NCBI GenBank assembly: GCA_035940955.1
Contig: DASZEJ010000148.1
Location: 1-28,392 of the forward strand
Origin: CADCVT01 sp035940955
GTDB taxonomy: Bacteria; Actinomycetota; Thermoleophilia; Solirubrobacterales; Solirubrobacteraceae
DNA length: 28,392 nt
Direction: 5' to 3'
How positions within the stretch are numbered: the stretch's first letter is position 1; each line of letters starts with the position of its first letter. A program made the position numbers and the translations under genes. Below, one piece after another: positions 1 to 7,339 of this stretch. The notes under the pieces were generated by a model. The model saw nothing but the letters and a program-made list of their open reading frames with translations. It had not been told where the DNA came from and ran no database searches.

Positions 1-360
1 GCGCGGGTCGACGGCCGCCGCCTCCCCCGCCTCCGTGATCCGCCGCCACGCGATGCGGGCGCCGACGCGGTAGGCCGCGAGCAGGGCGTCGAGCGAGCGG
101 CCCTGCCGGTACTCGCCGCGGCCGAGCTGGAGGTACACGCGCGCCGCGCCCGCGTCGAGCGCCGGCCCCGCCTCGTGGGCGGACTCGACGAACCGGGCGA
201 GCGCGACGTCTACGCCGCGCCGCACGCCCTCGCCGAACGCGCCCTCCAGCGGCCGGCGGTAGGCCGGAACCTCCTCCCCGACCGCGGAGACGATCTCGTC
301 CGCCAGCGTTGGGAGGACGCCCCTGATCACCTCCATGACCCCCGGCGAGAGCTCGGTCAT
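1..360 (-). CDS. PucR-type transcriptional regulator, N-terminal part (runs off left edge)
   Basis: An open frame reads leftward from ATG at 360 and is still open at base 1, giving 120 N-terminal residues. The visible part is an all-helical sensory-type domain with a stretch reading LLAAYRVGARIAWRRI near residues 95-110. I recognise this stretch from actinobacterial PucR/CdaR-like regulators, which carry a C-terminal helix-turn-helix that would lie outside the window. The role is therefore probably a DNA-binding regulator, but the DNA-binding part cannot be seen. It diverges from the desaturase gene, with 72 bp between the starts, so it may control that gene. A TAGCTT hexamer lies 7 nt before the ATG, which suggests a leaderless transcript. 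The alternative is another protein sharing this N-terminal domain. Confidence 0.6.
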   Translation of the reverse strand, partial: MTELSPGVMEVIRGVLPTLADEIVSAVGEEVPAYRRPLEGAFGEGVRRGVDVALARFVESAHEAGPALDAGAARVYLQLGRGEYRQGRSLDALLAAYRVGARIAWRRITEAGEAAAVDPR

Positions 361-367
361 TGTGGGA

Positions 368-373
368 AAGCTA
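368..373 (-). promoter_or_regulatory. -10-like element for the left-edge regulator gene
   Basis: On the minus strand the hexamer TAGCTT (TANNNT type) ends 7 nt before the ATG at 360. It sits in the only A/T-rich patch of the 72-bp divergent gap. This spacing would put the transcript start at or next to the start codon. No clear -35 element or Shine-Dalgarno sequence is visible. Confidence 0.4.
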
Positions 374-432
374 CAAAAACGGCGGCGGAAGTCGACAAGG
401 TCCGCCACGGCGGCGGCGGGCATCCTGAGGGC

Positions 433-1335
433 ATGAGGAGCGAGCACGCCGAGCGCGAGATGAGCCGCACCGAGAAGGGCGCGAACCTGGTGGGCGTCGT
501 GCTGCCGCTCGCCGGCCTGCTCGCGGCGATCGTCCTGCTGTGGAACCAGGCCGTCGACGCCGCCGACCTCGCCCTGCTGGCCGGCACCTACCTGGTCACC
601 GCCGTGGGGATCACGATCGGCTATCACCGCCTGCTCACCCACCGCGCCTTCCAGACCTACAAGCCGGTGGAGTACGGCATGGCCGTGCTGGGGTCGCTCG
701 CCGTGCAGGGCGCGGTGCTCGACTGGGTCGCCGACCACCGCAAGCACCACGCGCATACCGACGACGAGGGCGACCCGCACTCGCCGCACGTCGGCCACGG
801 CTCGGGGCTGCGCGGGCTGTGGCACGCGCACACCGGCTGGCTGTTCGAGACCCAGGGCCAGGCCGACTGGCGCCGCTACGCCCGCGAGCTGTACGAGGAC
901 CGCGGCATGCGCTGGATCAGCCGGCGGTTCCCGGTCTTCGCGCTGCTCACCCTCGCCGTGCCGACGGTGCTCGGCGCCGCGCTGCACGGCTGGACGGTCG
1001 AGGGCGCCCTGCGCGGCCTGGTCTGGGGCGGCCTCGTGCGGGTCTTCCTCGTCCACCACGTGACGTGGTCGATCAACTCGGTCTGCCACTTCTTCGGCAA
1101 GCGGCGGTTCGCCATCGACGACCGCTCGACCAACGTGGCCTGGCTCGCGCTGCCCTCGCTCGGCGAGGCCTGGCACCACAACCACCATGCGTTCCCCCGC
1201 GCGGCGAGCCACGGCATGCGCTGGTACGAGCTCGACCCCTCCGGCTGGATCATCGCCGGGATGGAGCGGCTCGGCCTCGCGTGGAACGTCGTGCGGATCA
1301 CGCCCGAGCGCCAGCGTGAGAAGCTGGCGGCGTGA
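433..1335 (+). CDS. Acyl-CoA / fatty acid desaturase (delta-9 type)
   Basis: This is a 300-residue integral membrane di-iron desaturase, a family that puts a cis double bond into a saturated fatty acyl chain using O2 and reduced electron carrier. The three histidine boxes that bind the di-iron centre are complete: HRLLTH at 65-70, HRKHH at 102-106 and HHNHH at 248-252. Hydrophobic stretches lie at about 18-38, 44-62, 83-97 and 155-190. ATG 433 was chosen because it begins a plausible N-terminus ahead of the first membrane segment; ATG 460 is an alternative. The open frame reaches back to 175, but that part overlaps the divergent regulator gene. The stop codon overlaps the GTG of the following gene remnant. 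The likely role is membrane-fluidity control. Confidence 0.9.
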   Translation: MRSEHAEREMSRTEKGANLVGVVLPLAGLLAAIVLLWNQAVDAADLALLAGTYLVTAVGITIGYHRLLTHRAFQTYKPVEYGMAVLGSLAVQGAVLDWVADHRKHHAHTDDEGDPHSPHVGHGSGLRGLWHAHTGWLFETQGQADWRRYARELYEDRGMRWISRRFPVFALLTLAVPTVLGAALHGWTVEGALRGLVWGGLVRVFLVHHVTWSINSVCHFFGKRRFAIDDRSTNVAWLALPSLGEAWHHNHHAFPRAASHGMRWYELDPSGWIIAGMERLGLAWNVVRITPERQREKLAA

Positions 1336-1523
1336 AGCTCACGGTCACGGCGTTCCAGACGCTCGACGGCGTCGCCGCGGACGGGGCGGTGCCGGCGGCG
1401 CTGCGGCTGCTCGAGTCGCGCACGACGAGCACGGGGATCGCCATCGCGGTCTACGCGTTCGCGGGCACGCCGTCGTACGGCTCGTTCGCGCTGGAGGACC
1501 AGGCCGGCGCGCCGGCGGACTGA
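1332..1523 (+). pseudogene. Collapsed RibD/dihydrofolate-reductase-family gene (in-frame internal deletion)
   Basis: The 63-codon frame starts at a GTG overlapping the desaturase stop (GTGA). Its first 14 residues, MKLTVTAFQTLDGV, match the usual start of RibD-C/DHFR-like proteins of about 190-200 residues. The rest, from ALRLLESRTTSTG through TPSYGSFALE, matches the extreme C-terminus of the same family. About 130 central residues, including most of the NADPH-binding fold, are missing, with the join near base 1374. The frame is preserved, so a short peptide could still be made by translational coupling, but it could not be an active reductase. An intact relative of the family lies at 11630-12232. 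I read this as a decayed gene. Confidence 0.7.
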
Positions 1524-1550
1524 CCTCGCCGGGTCGCTCGCGCAGGGTCG

Positions 1551-1750
1551 CCGGACGACTACCCCGCGGAGTTCTCGGCGGGCGTCGCGCGGGCCGTCGG
1601 CACGGACGGCCAGCGCGCGAGGCGTTCGACGTGCGCCGCATCGTCGGGCACACGCCGCTCGACCGCCCGCAGAGCGCGCGGGTGCTGGAGAAGGCGGGGT
1701 TCCCCCCGCGCGGCGTGTCGCCACGCCGCGCGGTGTACCGGTTCGGGGCC
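1551..1750 (+). pseudogene. Remnant of a GNAT acetyltransferase C-terminus, frameshifted
   Basis: Frame +3 at 1554 reads DDYPAEFSAGVARAVG. After a frame change near 1600-1625, frame +2 reads FDVRRIVGHTPLDRPQSARV followed directly by LEKAGF, and VYRF near 1738. The second block is the typical end of RimJ/RimL-like acetyltransferases, including the ExAGF-type motif. No start codon with a full N-terminal domain is present, and the frame runs on into the end of the opposing VOC gene. This is a 3' fragment of a gene that lost its 5' part and was frameshifted. Identification rests on these short motifs only. Confidence 0.55.
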
Positions 1751-1755
1751 GGCGC

Positions 1756-2163
1756 CTACTGGCCCTGCTGCGCCTCGACGACCCAGACGCGGTTGCCGTC
1801 GGGGTCGCGCAGCGAGAACATCGTCGGCACCCCGGGCGCGCGCATCAGGTCGTCGTCGACGTCGATGCCGTCGATCGCCTTCAGCCGCTCGTGCTCGCCC
1901 TGCACGTCGCGGGTCTCGACACCGATCGAGCCGCCGCCGGGCTGACCGGCCATCGGCGGGGTGAGCGCCAGCCGCGCGGTCGAGCCGGGAGGCGCGACCT
2001 CGAGCCAGCGCATCTCGTCGTTCTCGCCGAAGCGCTGGTCGGCGCGCACCTCGTAGCCGAGCTTCTGCGTGTAAAACGCGAGGGCGTCGTCCTGGTCGGC
2101 GACCGTGAACATCACGACGCCGATCTCGGAGACGGTGGTGGGGGACTGCGGAGAAGTGCTCAT
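1756..2163 (-). CDS. VOC-family protein (glyoxalase/bleomycin-resistance fold)
   Basis: This is a 135-residue protein with the paired beta-alpha-beta-beta-beta layout of the vicinal oxygen chelate superfamily. The N-terminal half has VVMFTVADQDDALAFYTQKL and the C-terminal half ends in the characteristic FSLRDPDGNRVWVVE. Family members bind a metal and act as glyoxalases, dioxygenases or antibiotic-binding proteins; nothing here picks one substrate. ATG 2163 was preferred over an upstream TTG at 2172, because AGGG lies about 8-10 nt before it and homologues start close to this point. It faces the two gene remnants on its left and is divergent from the antiporter gene on its right. Confidence 0.85.
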   Translation of the reverse strand: MSTSPQSPTTVSEIGVVMFTVADQDDALAFYTQKLGYEVRADQRFGENDEMRWLEVAPPGSTARLALTPPMAGQPGGGSIGVETRDVQGEHERLKAIDGIDVDDDLMRAPGVPTMFSLRDPDGNRVWVVEAQQGQ

Positions 2164-2243
2164 ACACTGCAAGACCCTAATCGCCGCCTGAATTCATCGG
2201 TGCCGCGAACGCGCCGCGGCGCCCGGTTTCCCGGCCCCGCGGC

Positions 2244-3461
2244 ATGGGCACTGAGCGGGGGGTGCTGTCCGTTGCGCCTCTCGCGGCCGCGACGGGCGCG
2301 GCCGACGCGCTCGTCGACCTGTTCGTCGTCCTGCTCGCCGCCAAGGCCGGCGACGAGCTGTTCAAGCGCCTGGGCCAGCCGGCGCTCGTCGGCGAGATCC
2401 TCGCCGGCGTGCTGATCGGCCCGTCCCTCCTCGGCCTCGCCGAGCCCACCGAGACCCTGGAGGTCTTCGCCGAGCTGGGCGTCGTCTTCCTGCTGTTCTG
2501 GGTCGGGCTCGAGACCCGCCTGTCCGACATGCGGGAGGTCGGCCGGGTCGCCTCGGGCGTCGGCGTCTTCGGCGTGGTCGTGCCGTTCGCCGCCGGCTTC
2601 GGCGCCGGCGCGGCCGCCGGCGAGAGCGCGGAGACGAGCGTCTTCGTCGGCGCGGCGCTCGTGGCCACCAGCGTCGGGATCACCTCCGCGGTCCTGATCG
2701 AGCTGGGCGCGATCGCCACGACCGCCGCGCGCACCGTGCTCGGCGCAGCCGTGATCGACGACGTCCTGGCGATGGTGCTGCTCGCGGTGGCGGTCGGCGT
2801 CGCCGAGAGCGGTGGGGTCGACGTCGGCTCGATCGCCGTCGTCATCGGCCTGGCGGTCGCGTTCGTGGCGTTCGTGGCGCTCGGCGGCACGCGCCTGGTC
2901 GCGCGCTGGCCGGACCTCTTCCACGCGCCGCGCTTCTCGGAGTCGCCCCTCCTCCCCGCCGTCATCCTCTGCCTCGGCCTCGCCGCGTTCGCCGCGCAGA
3001 TCGGGCTCGCCGCGATCATCGGAGCGTTCCTCGCGGGCATGGTCTGCGCGGAGATGCGGGACCGCCGCGACTTCGAGGAGGAGGTGGCCCCGCTCTACGC
3101 GTTCTTCCCGCCGTTCTTCTTCGTGTTCATCGGCCTCGAGGTCGACCTGGGCGCCTTTGGCGACGTCGAGGTGCTCCTCGCGCTCCTCGGCATCACGGCC
3201 CTCGCCGCGGCGACGAAGTTCCTGCCGGCGTGGCTGGCCGCGCGCGGGCTCGGGCCGCGCGACGCGCTCGTCGTCGGCGTCGGCATGGTGCCCCGGGGCG
3301 AGGTCGGCATCATCGTCGCGGGGATCGGCGCCACCGCCGGCGTCGTGGAGGACGACCTGTTCGCGGTGATCGTCGGGATGTCGATCCTGACGACGCTGCT
3401 CGTCCCGCCGGTGCTCCGGCGCGCGCTGGCCGCAGCCCCGCGCCCGGCGCGGCGATACTGA
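2244..3461 (+). CDS. CPA2-family cation:proton antiporter
   Basis: This is a 405-residue polytopic inner-membrane protein with about 11-12 hydrophobic segments. It begins with the family signature of a first helix followed by LGQPALVGEILAGVLIGPSL (about residues 43-62) and then LLFWVGLET. The paired aspartates D172-D173 in AVIDDVLAM are the hallmark of electrogenic CPA2 exchangers (NapA/KefB type) and are the proton/cation-carrying residues. A second signature, MVPRGEVGIIVAG, lies near the C-terminus. The protein ends right after the transport domain, so it lacks the TrkA-N nucleotide-binding domain of KefB/KefC. The ion (Na+ or K+) cannot be told from sequence. The start ATG 2244 has no strong Shine-Dalgarno; GTG 2262 is possible. 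Confidence 0.9.
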   Translation: MGTERGVLSVAPLAAATGAADALVDLFVVLLAAKAGDELFKRLGQPALVGEILAGVLIGPSLLGLAEPTETLEVFAELGVVFLLFWVGLETRLSDMREVGRVASGVGVFGVVVPFAAGFGAGAAAGESAETSVFVGAALVATSVGITSAVLIELGAIATTAARTVLGAAVIDDVLAMVLLAVAVGVAESGGVDVGSIAVVIGLAVAFVAFVALGGTRLVARWPDLFHAPRFSESPLLPAVILCLGLAAFAAQIGLAAIIGAFLAGMVCAEMRDRRDFEEEVAPLYAFFPPFFFVFIGLEVDLGAFGDVEVLLALLGITALAAATKFLPAWLAARGLGPRDALVVGVGMVPRGEVGIIVAGIGATAGVVEDDLFAVIVGMSILTTLLVPPVLRRALAAAPRPARRY

Positions 3462-3465
3462 CGCC

Positions 3466-3858
3466 GTGAGCGAGCGCAACGTCCTCGGCGGTCCCCTCGA
3501 GCCGTGCGGCATGGACCCCGTGACGGGGTTCTTCCGCGACGGGTGCTGCCGGCCCGATCCGCGCGGCATGGGCTCGCACCTGGTGTGCGCCGTGGTCACG
3601 GCCGAGTTCCTCGAGCACCAGCAGCGCATCGGCAACGACCTGACGACGCCGATGCCCGCGTACGGGTTCCCGGGCCTGCAGCCCGGCGACCGCTGGTGCG
3701 TGACGGTCGCCAACTGGCGGCGCGCGTACGAGGACGGCGCCGCGTCGTTCGTGGTGCTGGCCTCGACCAGCGAGCGCGCGCTCGACGTCGTCCCGCTGGC
3801 GGCGCTGGAGGAGCACGCCGTCGACGTGCCCGCGGACCCCGGCGCGCTGGGCGGCTGA
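3466..3858 (+). CDS. DUF2237 family protein
   Basis: This 130-residue protein matches the DUF2237 family along its whole length: NVLGGPLEPCGMDPVTGFFR at the start, DGCC near residue 25, GSHLVCAVVTAEFLEH, then GNDLTTP and YGFPGLQPGDRWCVT. Family function is unknown. The conserved cysteines (PCG, DGCC) suggest metal binding or a structural role, but that is inference. It starts at GTG 3466, only 4 bp after the antiporter stop. A GATACT hexamer 6 nt upstream of the GTG also allows a leaderless transcript of its own. Gene context gives no firm clue to its job. Confidence 0.85.
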   Translation: MSERNVLGGPLEPCGMDPVTGFFRDGCCRPDPRGMGSHLVCAVVTAEFLEHQQRIGNDLTTPMPAYGFPGLQPGDRWCVTVANWRRAYEDGAASFVVLASTSERALDVVPLAALEEHAVDVPADPGALGG

Positions 3859-3911
3859 GCGAGCCCGGGCGGCGAGCGCGGGGCCGCGGAGCCCATGCGA
3901 TCATCGCCGGC

Positions 3912-4883
3912 GTGGAGATCGCCGCGACGGACTACCACACGGCGGGCGAGCCGTTCCGGATCGTCGCCGAGGGGGCCGTCGAGATCCCGGGCGCGTCGGT
4001 CCTCGAGCGCCGGGAGCACGCGGCGTCGTCGGAGGAGGTCGACCGGGTGCGCCGGCTGCTGTGCCACGAGCCGCGCGGGCACGCGGACATGTACGGCTGC
4101 TTCGTGGTGCCGCCCGACGACGGCGGGGCGGACTTCGGGGTCCTCTTCTGGCACAAGGACGGCTACTCGACCGCGTGCGGCCACGGGACGATCGCGCTCG
4201 GGGCGTGGGCGGTCGAGTCGGGGCGAGTGGACGCCCCGGCCGACGGCGAGGTCGACGTGACGATCGACGTGCCGTCCGGCCGCGTCGTCGCGCGGGTCGA
4301 GCGCCGCGGCGGCGCGGTCGAGCGCGTCGGGTTCCGCAACGTGCCGTCGTACGTCGTCGCCCGCGACGTCGCGGCAGGCGACGTGCGCGTCGACGTCGCG
4401 TACGGCGGCGCGATCTACGCGTTCGTGCCGGCGAGCCGGCTCGGGCTGCCGGTCGCGGCCGGCGCGCTGCCCGAGCTGATCCGCGCCGGGCGGGAGGTCA
4501 AGGCGGCGCTGGCGGACAGCGACGTGGCGGCGCACCCCGGCGACCCGCGGCTCTCCGGCGTCTACGGCACGGTCGTCCACGAGCGGGTCGGGCCGCGGCA
4601 CCACCGCAACGTCGTCGTCTTCGCGGACGGCGAGGTCGACCGCTCGCCCACCGGCTCGGCGACGTCCGCCCGGACGGCGCTGCTGGCCGAGGCGGGCGAG
4701 ATCGCCGACGGGCAGCCCTGGCGCAACGATTCGATCGTCGGGACGTCGTTCACCGCGCGGGTGATCGGGCGGGAGGCCGGCGGCGTGCTCACGGAGGTCC
4801 AGGGCACGGCGTTCCGGACGGGCGAGCACCGCTTCGTCCTGGACCCGCGCGACGAGCTGGGCACCGGGTTCGTGCTGCGGTGA
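3912..4883 (+). CDS. Probable trans-3-hydroxy-L-proline dehydratase (proline racemase family)
   Basis: This 323-residue protein belongs to the proline racemase superfamily. The first catalytic position is a cysteine (C89, in STACGHGTIALG), but the second, usually the Cys in DRSPCGTGT, is threonine here (T247, in DRSPTGSATSAR). In this superfamily Cys/Cys enzymes are racemases or epimerases, and Cys/Thr enzymes are trans-3-hydroxy-L-proline dehydratases, which eliminate water to give a pyrroline-2-carboxylate. The start is GTG 3912, seven bases after a GATCAT hexamer; the open frame upstream overlaps the DUF2237 gene and is not used. It overlaps the next gene, an ornithine-cyclodeaminase-family protein, by GTGA. 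That is the expected partner that reduces the product to proline. Confidence 0.82.
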   Translation: MEIAATDYHTAGEPFRIVAEGAVEIPGASVLERREHAASSEEVDRVRRLLCHEPRGHADMYGCFVVPPDDGGADFGVLFWHKDGYSTACGHGTIALGAWAVESGRVDAPADGEVDVTIDVPSGRVVARVERRGGAVERVGFRNVPSYVVARDVAAGDVRVDVAYGGAIYAFVPASRLGLPVAAGALPELIRAGREVKAALADSDVAAHPGDPRLSGVYGTVVHERVGPRHHRNVVVFADGEVDRSPTGSATSARTALLAEAGEIADGQPWRNDSIVGTSFTARVIGREAGGVLTEVQGTAFRTGEHRFVLDPRDELGTGFVLR

Positions 4884-5728
4884 GGATCCCGTACGTCGAC
4901 GCGGACGAGGTCCGCCGGCGGCTCCCGGTGCTCGACGCCGTCGCGGCGCTGGAGGAGGCGCTGCGCGGCGGGCTCGATCCCGAGGCGGAGGTCCCGCGCG
5001 CGGTGGTCGAGGTCGGGGGCGGGCAGCTGCTCGTCATGCCGTCGGCGGCCGCGCCCGGCCCGGTCGTCAAGCTCGCCACGGTCGGCGGCCGGCCGCGCGT
5101 CCAGGGGGTCTGCGTCGCGTTCGACGGCGAGACGCTCGCGCCGAAGGCGCTCCTCGACGGCGTCGCGGTGACGAACCTGCGCACGCCCGCGGTCTCCGCG
5201 CTCGCCGTCCGCCACCTCGCCGTCCCCGGGGCCCGGCGCCTGGTCGTCTTCGGCCGCGGCCCGCAGGCGCACGCGCACGTCGAGGCCATGCGCGCCGTGC
5301 GGCCGATCGAGCACGTCGAGATGCTCGGGCGCGAGGACCGCGACCGCGCCGGCGCCGCGGTCGCCGCCGCCGACGTCGTGTGCTGCTGCACGACCGCGCG
5401 CGAGCCGCTCTTCGACGGCGCGGACGTCCCCGACCACGCGACGGTCGTCGCGATCGGCGCCCACGAGCCCGACGCGCGCGAGGTCGACGACGTCCTCGCC
5501 GCGCGCGCCACCGTCGTCGTGGAGTCGCTGACCTCCGCGCTGCGGGAGGCCGGCGACGTCGTCCTCGCGGTGCGCGCCGGCGCGCTCGGCGCGGACGAGC
5601 TCGTGCCGCTCGCCGACCTCGTGCGTGGCGAGCGGGCCCCCGCGCTGGACGGCCCGCGGCTGTTCAAGAGCACGGGGATGGCGTGGCAGGACGCCGTGAC
5701 GGTCGATGCGGTCCTGCGGCGTTCGTGA
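4880..5728 (+). CDS. Ornithine cyclodeaminase/mu-crystallin family protein, probable delta-1-pyrroline-2-carboxylate reductase
   Basis: This 282-residue NAD(P)-dependent protein starts at a GTG that overlaps the stop of the dehydratase. Substrate-carboxylate-binding positions of the family are visible as R40, K64 (in PVVKLAT) and R101 (in TNLRTPAVSALA). The dinucleotide-binding loop is GRGPQAHAH at about 125-133, the GxGxQA form typical of this family. The family includes ornithine cyclodeaminase, alanine dehydrogenase and delta-1-pyrroline-2-carboxylate reductase. The tight coupling to a trans-3-hydroxy-L-proline dehydratase favours the last: reduction of the pyrroline to L-proline. It is somewhat short for the family (about 310-330 residues is usual). 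True ornithine cyclodeaminase activity is the main alternative. Confidence 0.8.
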   Translation: MRIPYVDADEVRRRLPVLDAVAALEEALRGGLDPEAEVPRAVVEVGGGQLLVMPSAAAPGPVVKLATVGGRPRVQGVCVAFDGETLAPKALLDGVAVTNLRTPAVSALAVRHLAVPGARRLVVFGRGPQAHAHVEAMRAVRPIEHVEMLGREDRDRAGAAVAAADVVCCCTTAREPLFDGADVPDHATVVAIGAHEPDAREVDDVLAARATVVVESLTSALREAGDVVLAVRAGALGADELVPLADLVRGERAPALDGPRLFKSTGMAWQDAVTVDAVLRRS

Positions 5729-5750
5729 GGCGCGCGGTGCGCGGGTGGCG

Positions 5751-5900
5751 TCGCCCGCGGCCGTCCGACGAGCGCCGGGCAGCGCCTCAGTGCCGCCGCG
5801 TCGCGCGCGGCCGTCAGACGAGCGCCGCATAGCGGCTCAGCGCCGCCGCGCCGCCCGCGGCCGTCAGACGAGCGCCGCGTAGCGGCTCAGCGCCGCCGCC
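5751..5900. repeat. Three tandem 50-bp copies of the monooxygenase gene 3' end
   Basis: Units at 5751-5800, 5801-5850 and 5851-5900 align without gaps. The middle and right units agree at about 46 of 50 positions, the left and right at about 43 of 50. The right unit contains the real stop codon (5864-5866) and the last codons of the FAD monooxygenase. The other two lie beyond the stop and repeat the stop codon and the codons for SRYAALV in shifted frames, since 50 is not a multiple of 3. The left copy is the most diverged and has lost the stop (TCC for TCA on the plus strand). Confidence 0.9.
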
Positions 5901-7339
5901 GCGTCCCGCGCCCGCGGCGCCGTCGCGGCCACGTGGCGGTCCGGGCGGACGAGCGCGACGGCCGCGCCGTGGCGCGCCAGCCAGCGGTCGAGCACGCCGG
6001 TCCGGTCCTCGACGTCGCGGCCGAGGACGACGACACGCGCCGCGCCGAACGGGGCCTGAGGCTCGCGCGCGAGCAGCGCCCACCCGGGGCCGAGCGCGTC
6101 GTCGAGCGCGACCAGCGCCCCCTTCCCCGTGCGGACTGCCGGCTGCGGGAGGAGCGCGCCGGCGCCGGGGGTCCGGCCCGCCAGCGCGCCGCCCCGCAGC
6201 GTGGCCGCCGGCTTCGCGCCGCCGGCCTGCAGCCGGGCGCCGATCGCCGTGCGGTCGAGCGCGAGCAGGACGCGGTCGCGCGCCGACGCGACGCGCGGCC
6301 GGCGCGTCTGCACGATCGCCCCGACGAGCCGCGCGAGCGCCGTCAGCCGCATGACGTGCGGCCGGCGCTCGGCCTCGTAGGTGTCGAGCAGCTCCGCCGG
6401 GCAGCGGCCGTCGAGCACCGCGCCGAGCTTCCACGCGAGGTTCACCGCGTCGCGCAGGCCCGAGCCGAGGCCCTGCCCCGCGAACGGCGGCATCACGTGC
6501 GCGGCGTCCCCGGCCAGCAGGACCCGGCCCGCGCGCCAGCGGTCGGCGACCCGCGCGTGGAAGGTGTAGGCCGCGGAGCGGATCGCGGTCGCCTCGGCGG
6601 CGCCGTGCGGGGCGCGCGCGTGCACGAGGGCGTCCGGGTCGGGCTCCGCGCCGGCCTCGACCATGACCTCCCAGCGCCGGATGCCCGGCGTCAGCGGAAG
6701 GGTGACCGCCGGGGCCGCGGGGTCCCCGGTGAACGTCGCGCGGCGCGGGCCGGTCCGCGCGACGGCCGCGTCGACGACGAGCCAGCGCTGGCTGAACGTC
6801 GTGCCCCCGAAGCCGATGCCGGCGAGGCGGCGCACCGCGCTGTGCGCGCCGTCGCACCCGACCACCCAGCGGGCGCGGACGGCGTGTCGCGCCCCCGAAA
6901 CATGCAGCAGCGTCGCGCTGACCACGTCGCCGCCGTCACGGAGGCCGGTGAGCTCGAGGCCGCGGAACGCGCTCGCGCCCGCGGCCTGCTCGAGCCGCCG
7001 CGCCAGCGCCGGCTGGTGGATCCCGACGAGCGCCGGATGGCCGTTCGCCGTCCGGGCCGGCGCGTGCATCAGGGTCACGCTGCGCCCGTCGCGCAGCTCG
7101 AGCTCGGCCCGCTCCAGCACCACGCCCGCGGCGACGACCGCACCGGCGGCGCCGGCCGCCTGCAGCGCGCGCAGCGCCTCGTCGTCGAGCACGGCGGCGC
7201 GCGGCTCGCCCGCGACGGCCGGGTCGCGCTCCACCGCGACGACGTCGCGGCCCTGTGCGCGCAGGAGCGCCGTCAGCAGGAGCCCGACCGGGCCGAGGCC
7301 GACGACCAGCACGTCGCACGCGCCCGGGGGCGCGCGCAT
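5864..7339 (-). CDS. FAD-dependent aromatic monooxygenase (PheA/MhpA/UbiH-like)
   Basis: This 491-residue class A flavoprotein hydroxylase shows the three family motifs. They are the N-terminal GxGxxG dinucleotide fold in VLVVGLGPVGLLLTALL (about 9-25), the DG motif in VVGCDGAHSAVRR (mid-protein), and the GD motif in RVLLAGDAAHVMPPFAGQGL, followed by SGLRDAVNLAWKL. These enzymes hydroxylate phenolic rings using NAD(P)H and O2. The ATG at 7339 overlaps the stop of the type III polyketide synthase gene (ATGA), so the two are translationally coupled. The likely substrate is the aromatic polyketide made by that enzyme, as in resorcinol/quinone pathways. The gene end lies inside the 50-bp tandem repeat; only the first in-frame stop matters for the protein. 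Confidence 0.88.
   Translation of the reverse strand: MRAPPGACDVLVVGLGPVGLLLTALLRAQGRDVVAVERDPAVAGEPRAAVLDDEALRALQAAGAAGAVVAAGVVLERAELELRDGRSVTLMHAPARTANGHPALVGIHQPALARRLEQAAGASAFRGLELTGLRDGGDVVSATLLHVSGARHAVRARWVVGCDGAHSAVRRLAGIGFGGTTFSQRWLVVDAAVARTGPRRATFTGDPAAPAVTLPLTPGIRRWEVMVEAGAEPDPDALVHARAPHGAAEATAIRSAAYTFHARVADRWRAGRVLLAGDAAHVMPPFAGQGLGSGLRDAVNLAWKLGAVLDGRCPAELLDTYEAERRPHVMRLTALARLVGAIVQTRRPRVASARDRVLLALDRTAIGARLQAGGAKPAATLRGGALAGRTPGAGALLPQPAVRTGKGALVALDDALGPGWALLAREPQAPFGAARVVVLGRDVEDRTGVLDRWLARHGAAVALVRPDRHVAATAPRARDAAAALSRYAALV

Noticed and set aside
175..432. N-terminal extension of the desaturase frame
   Set aside because: It overlaps the divergent regulator gene, has no membrane or family features, and lies before a good ATG.
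2160..4829. 889-codon open frame on the minus strand
   Set aside because: It is antisense to the antiporter, DUF2237 and dehydratase genes. Its translation is Arg/Asp/Ala/Gly low-complexity with no domain, a usual result of very high GC.
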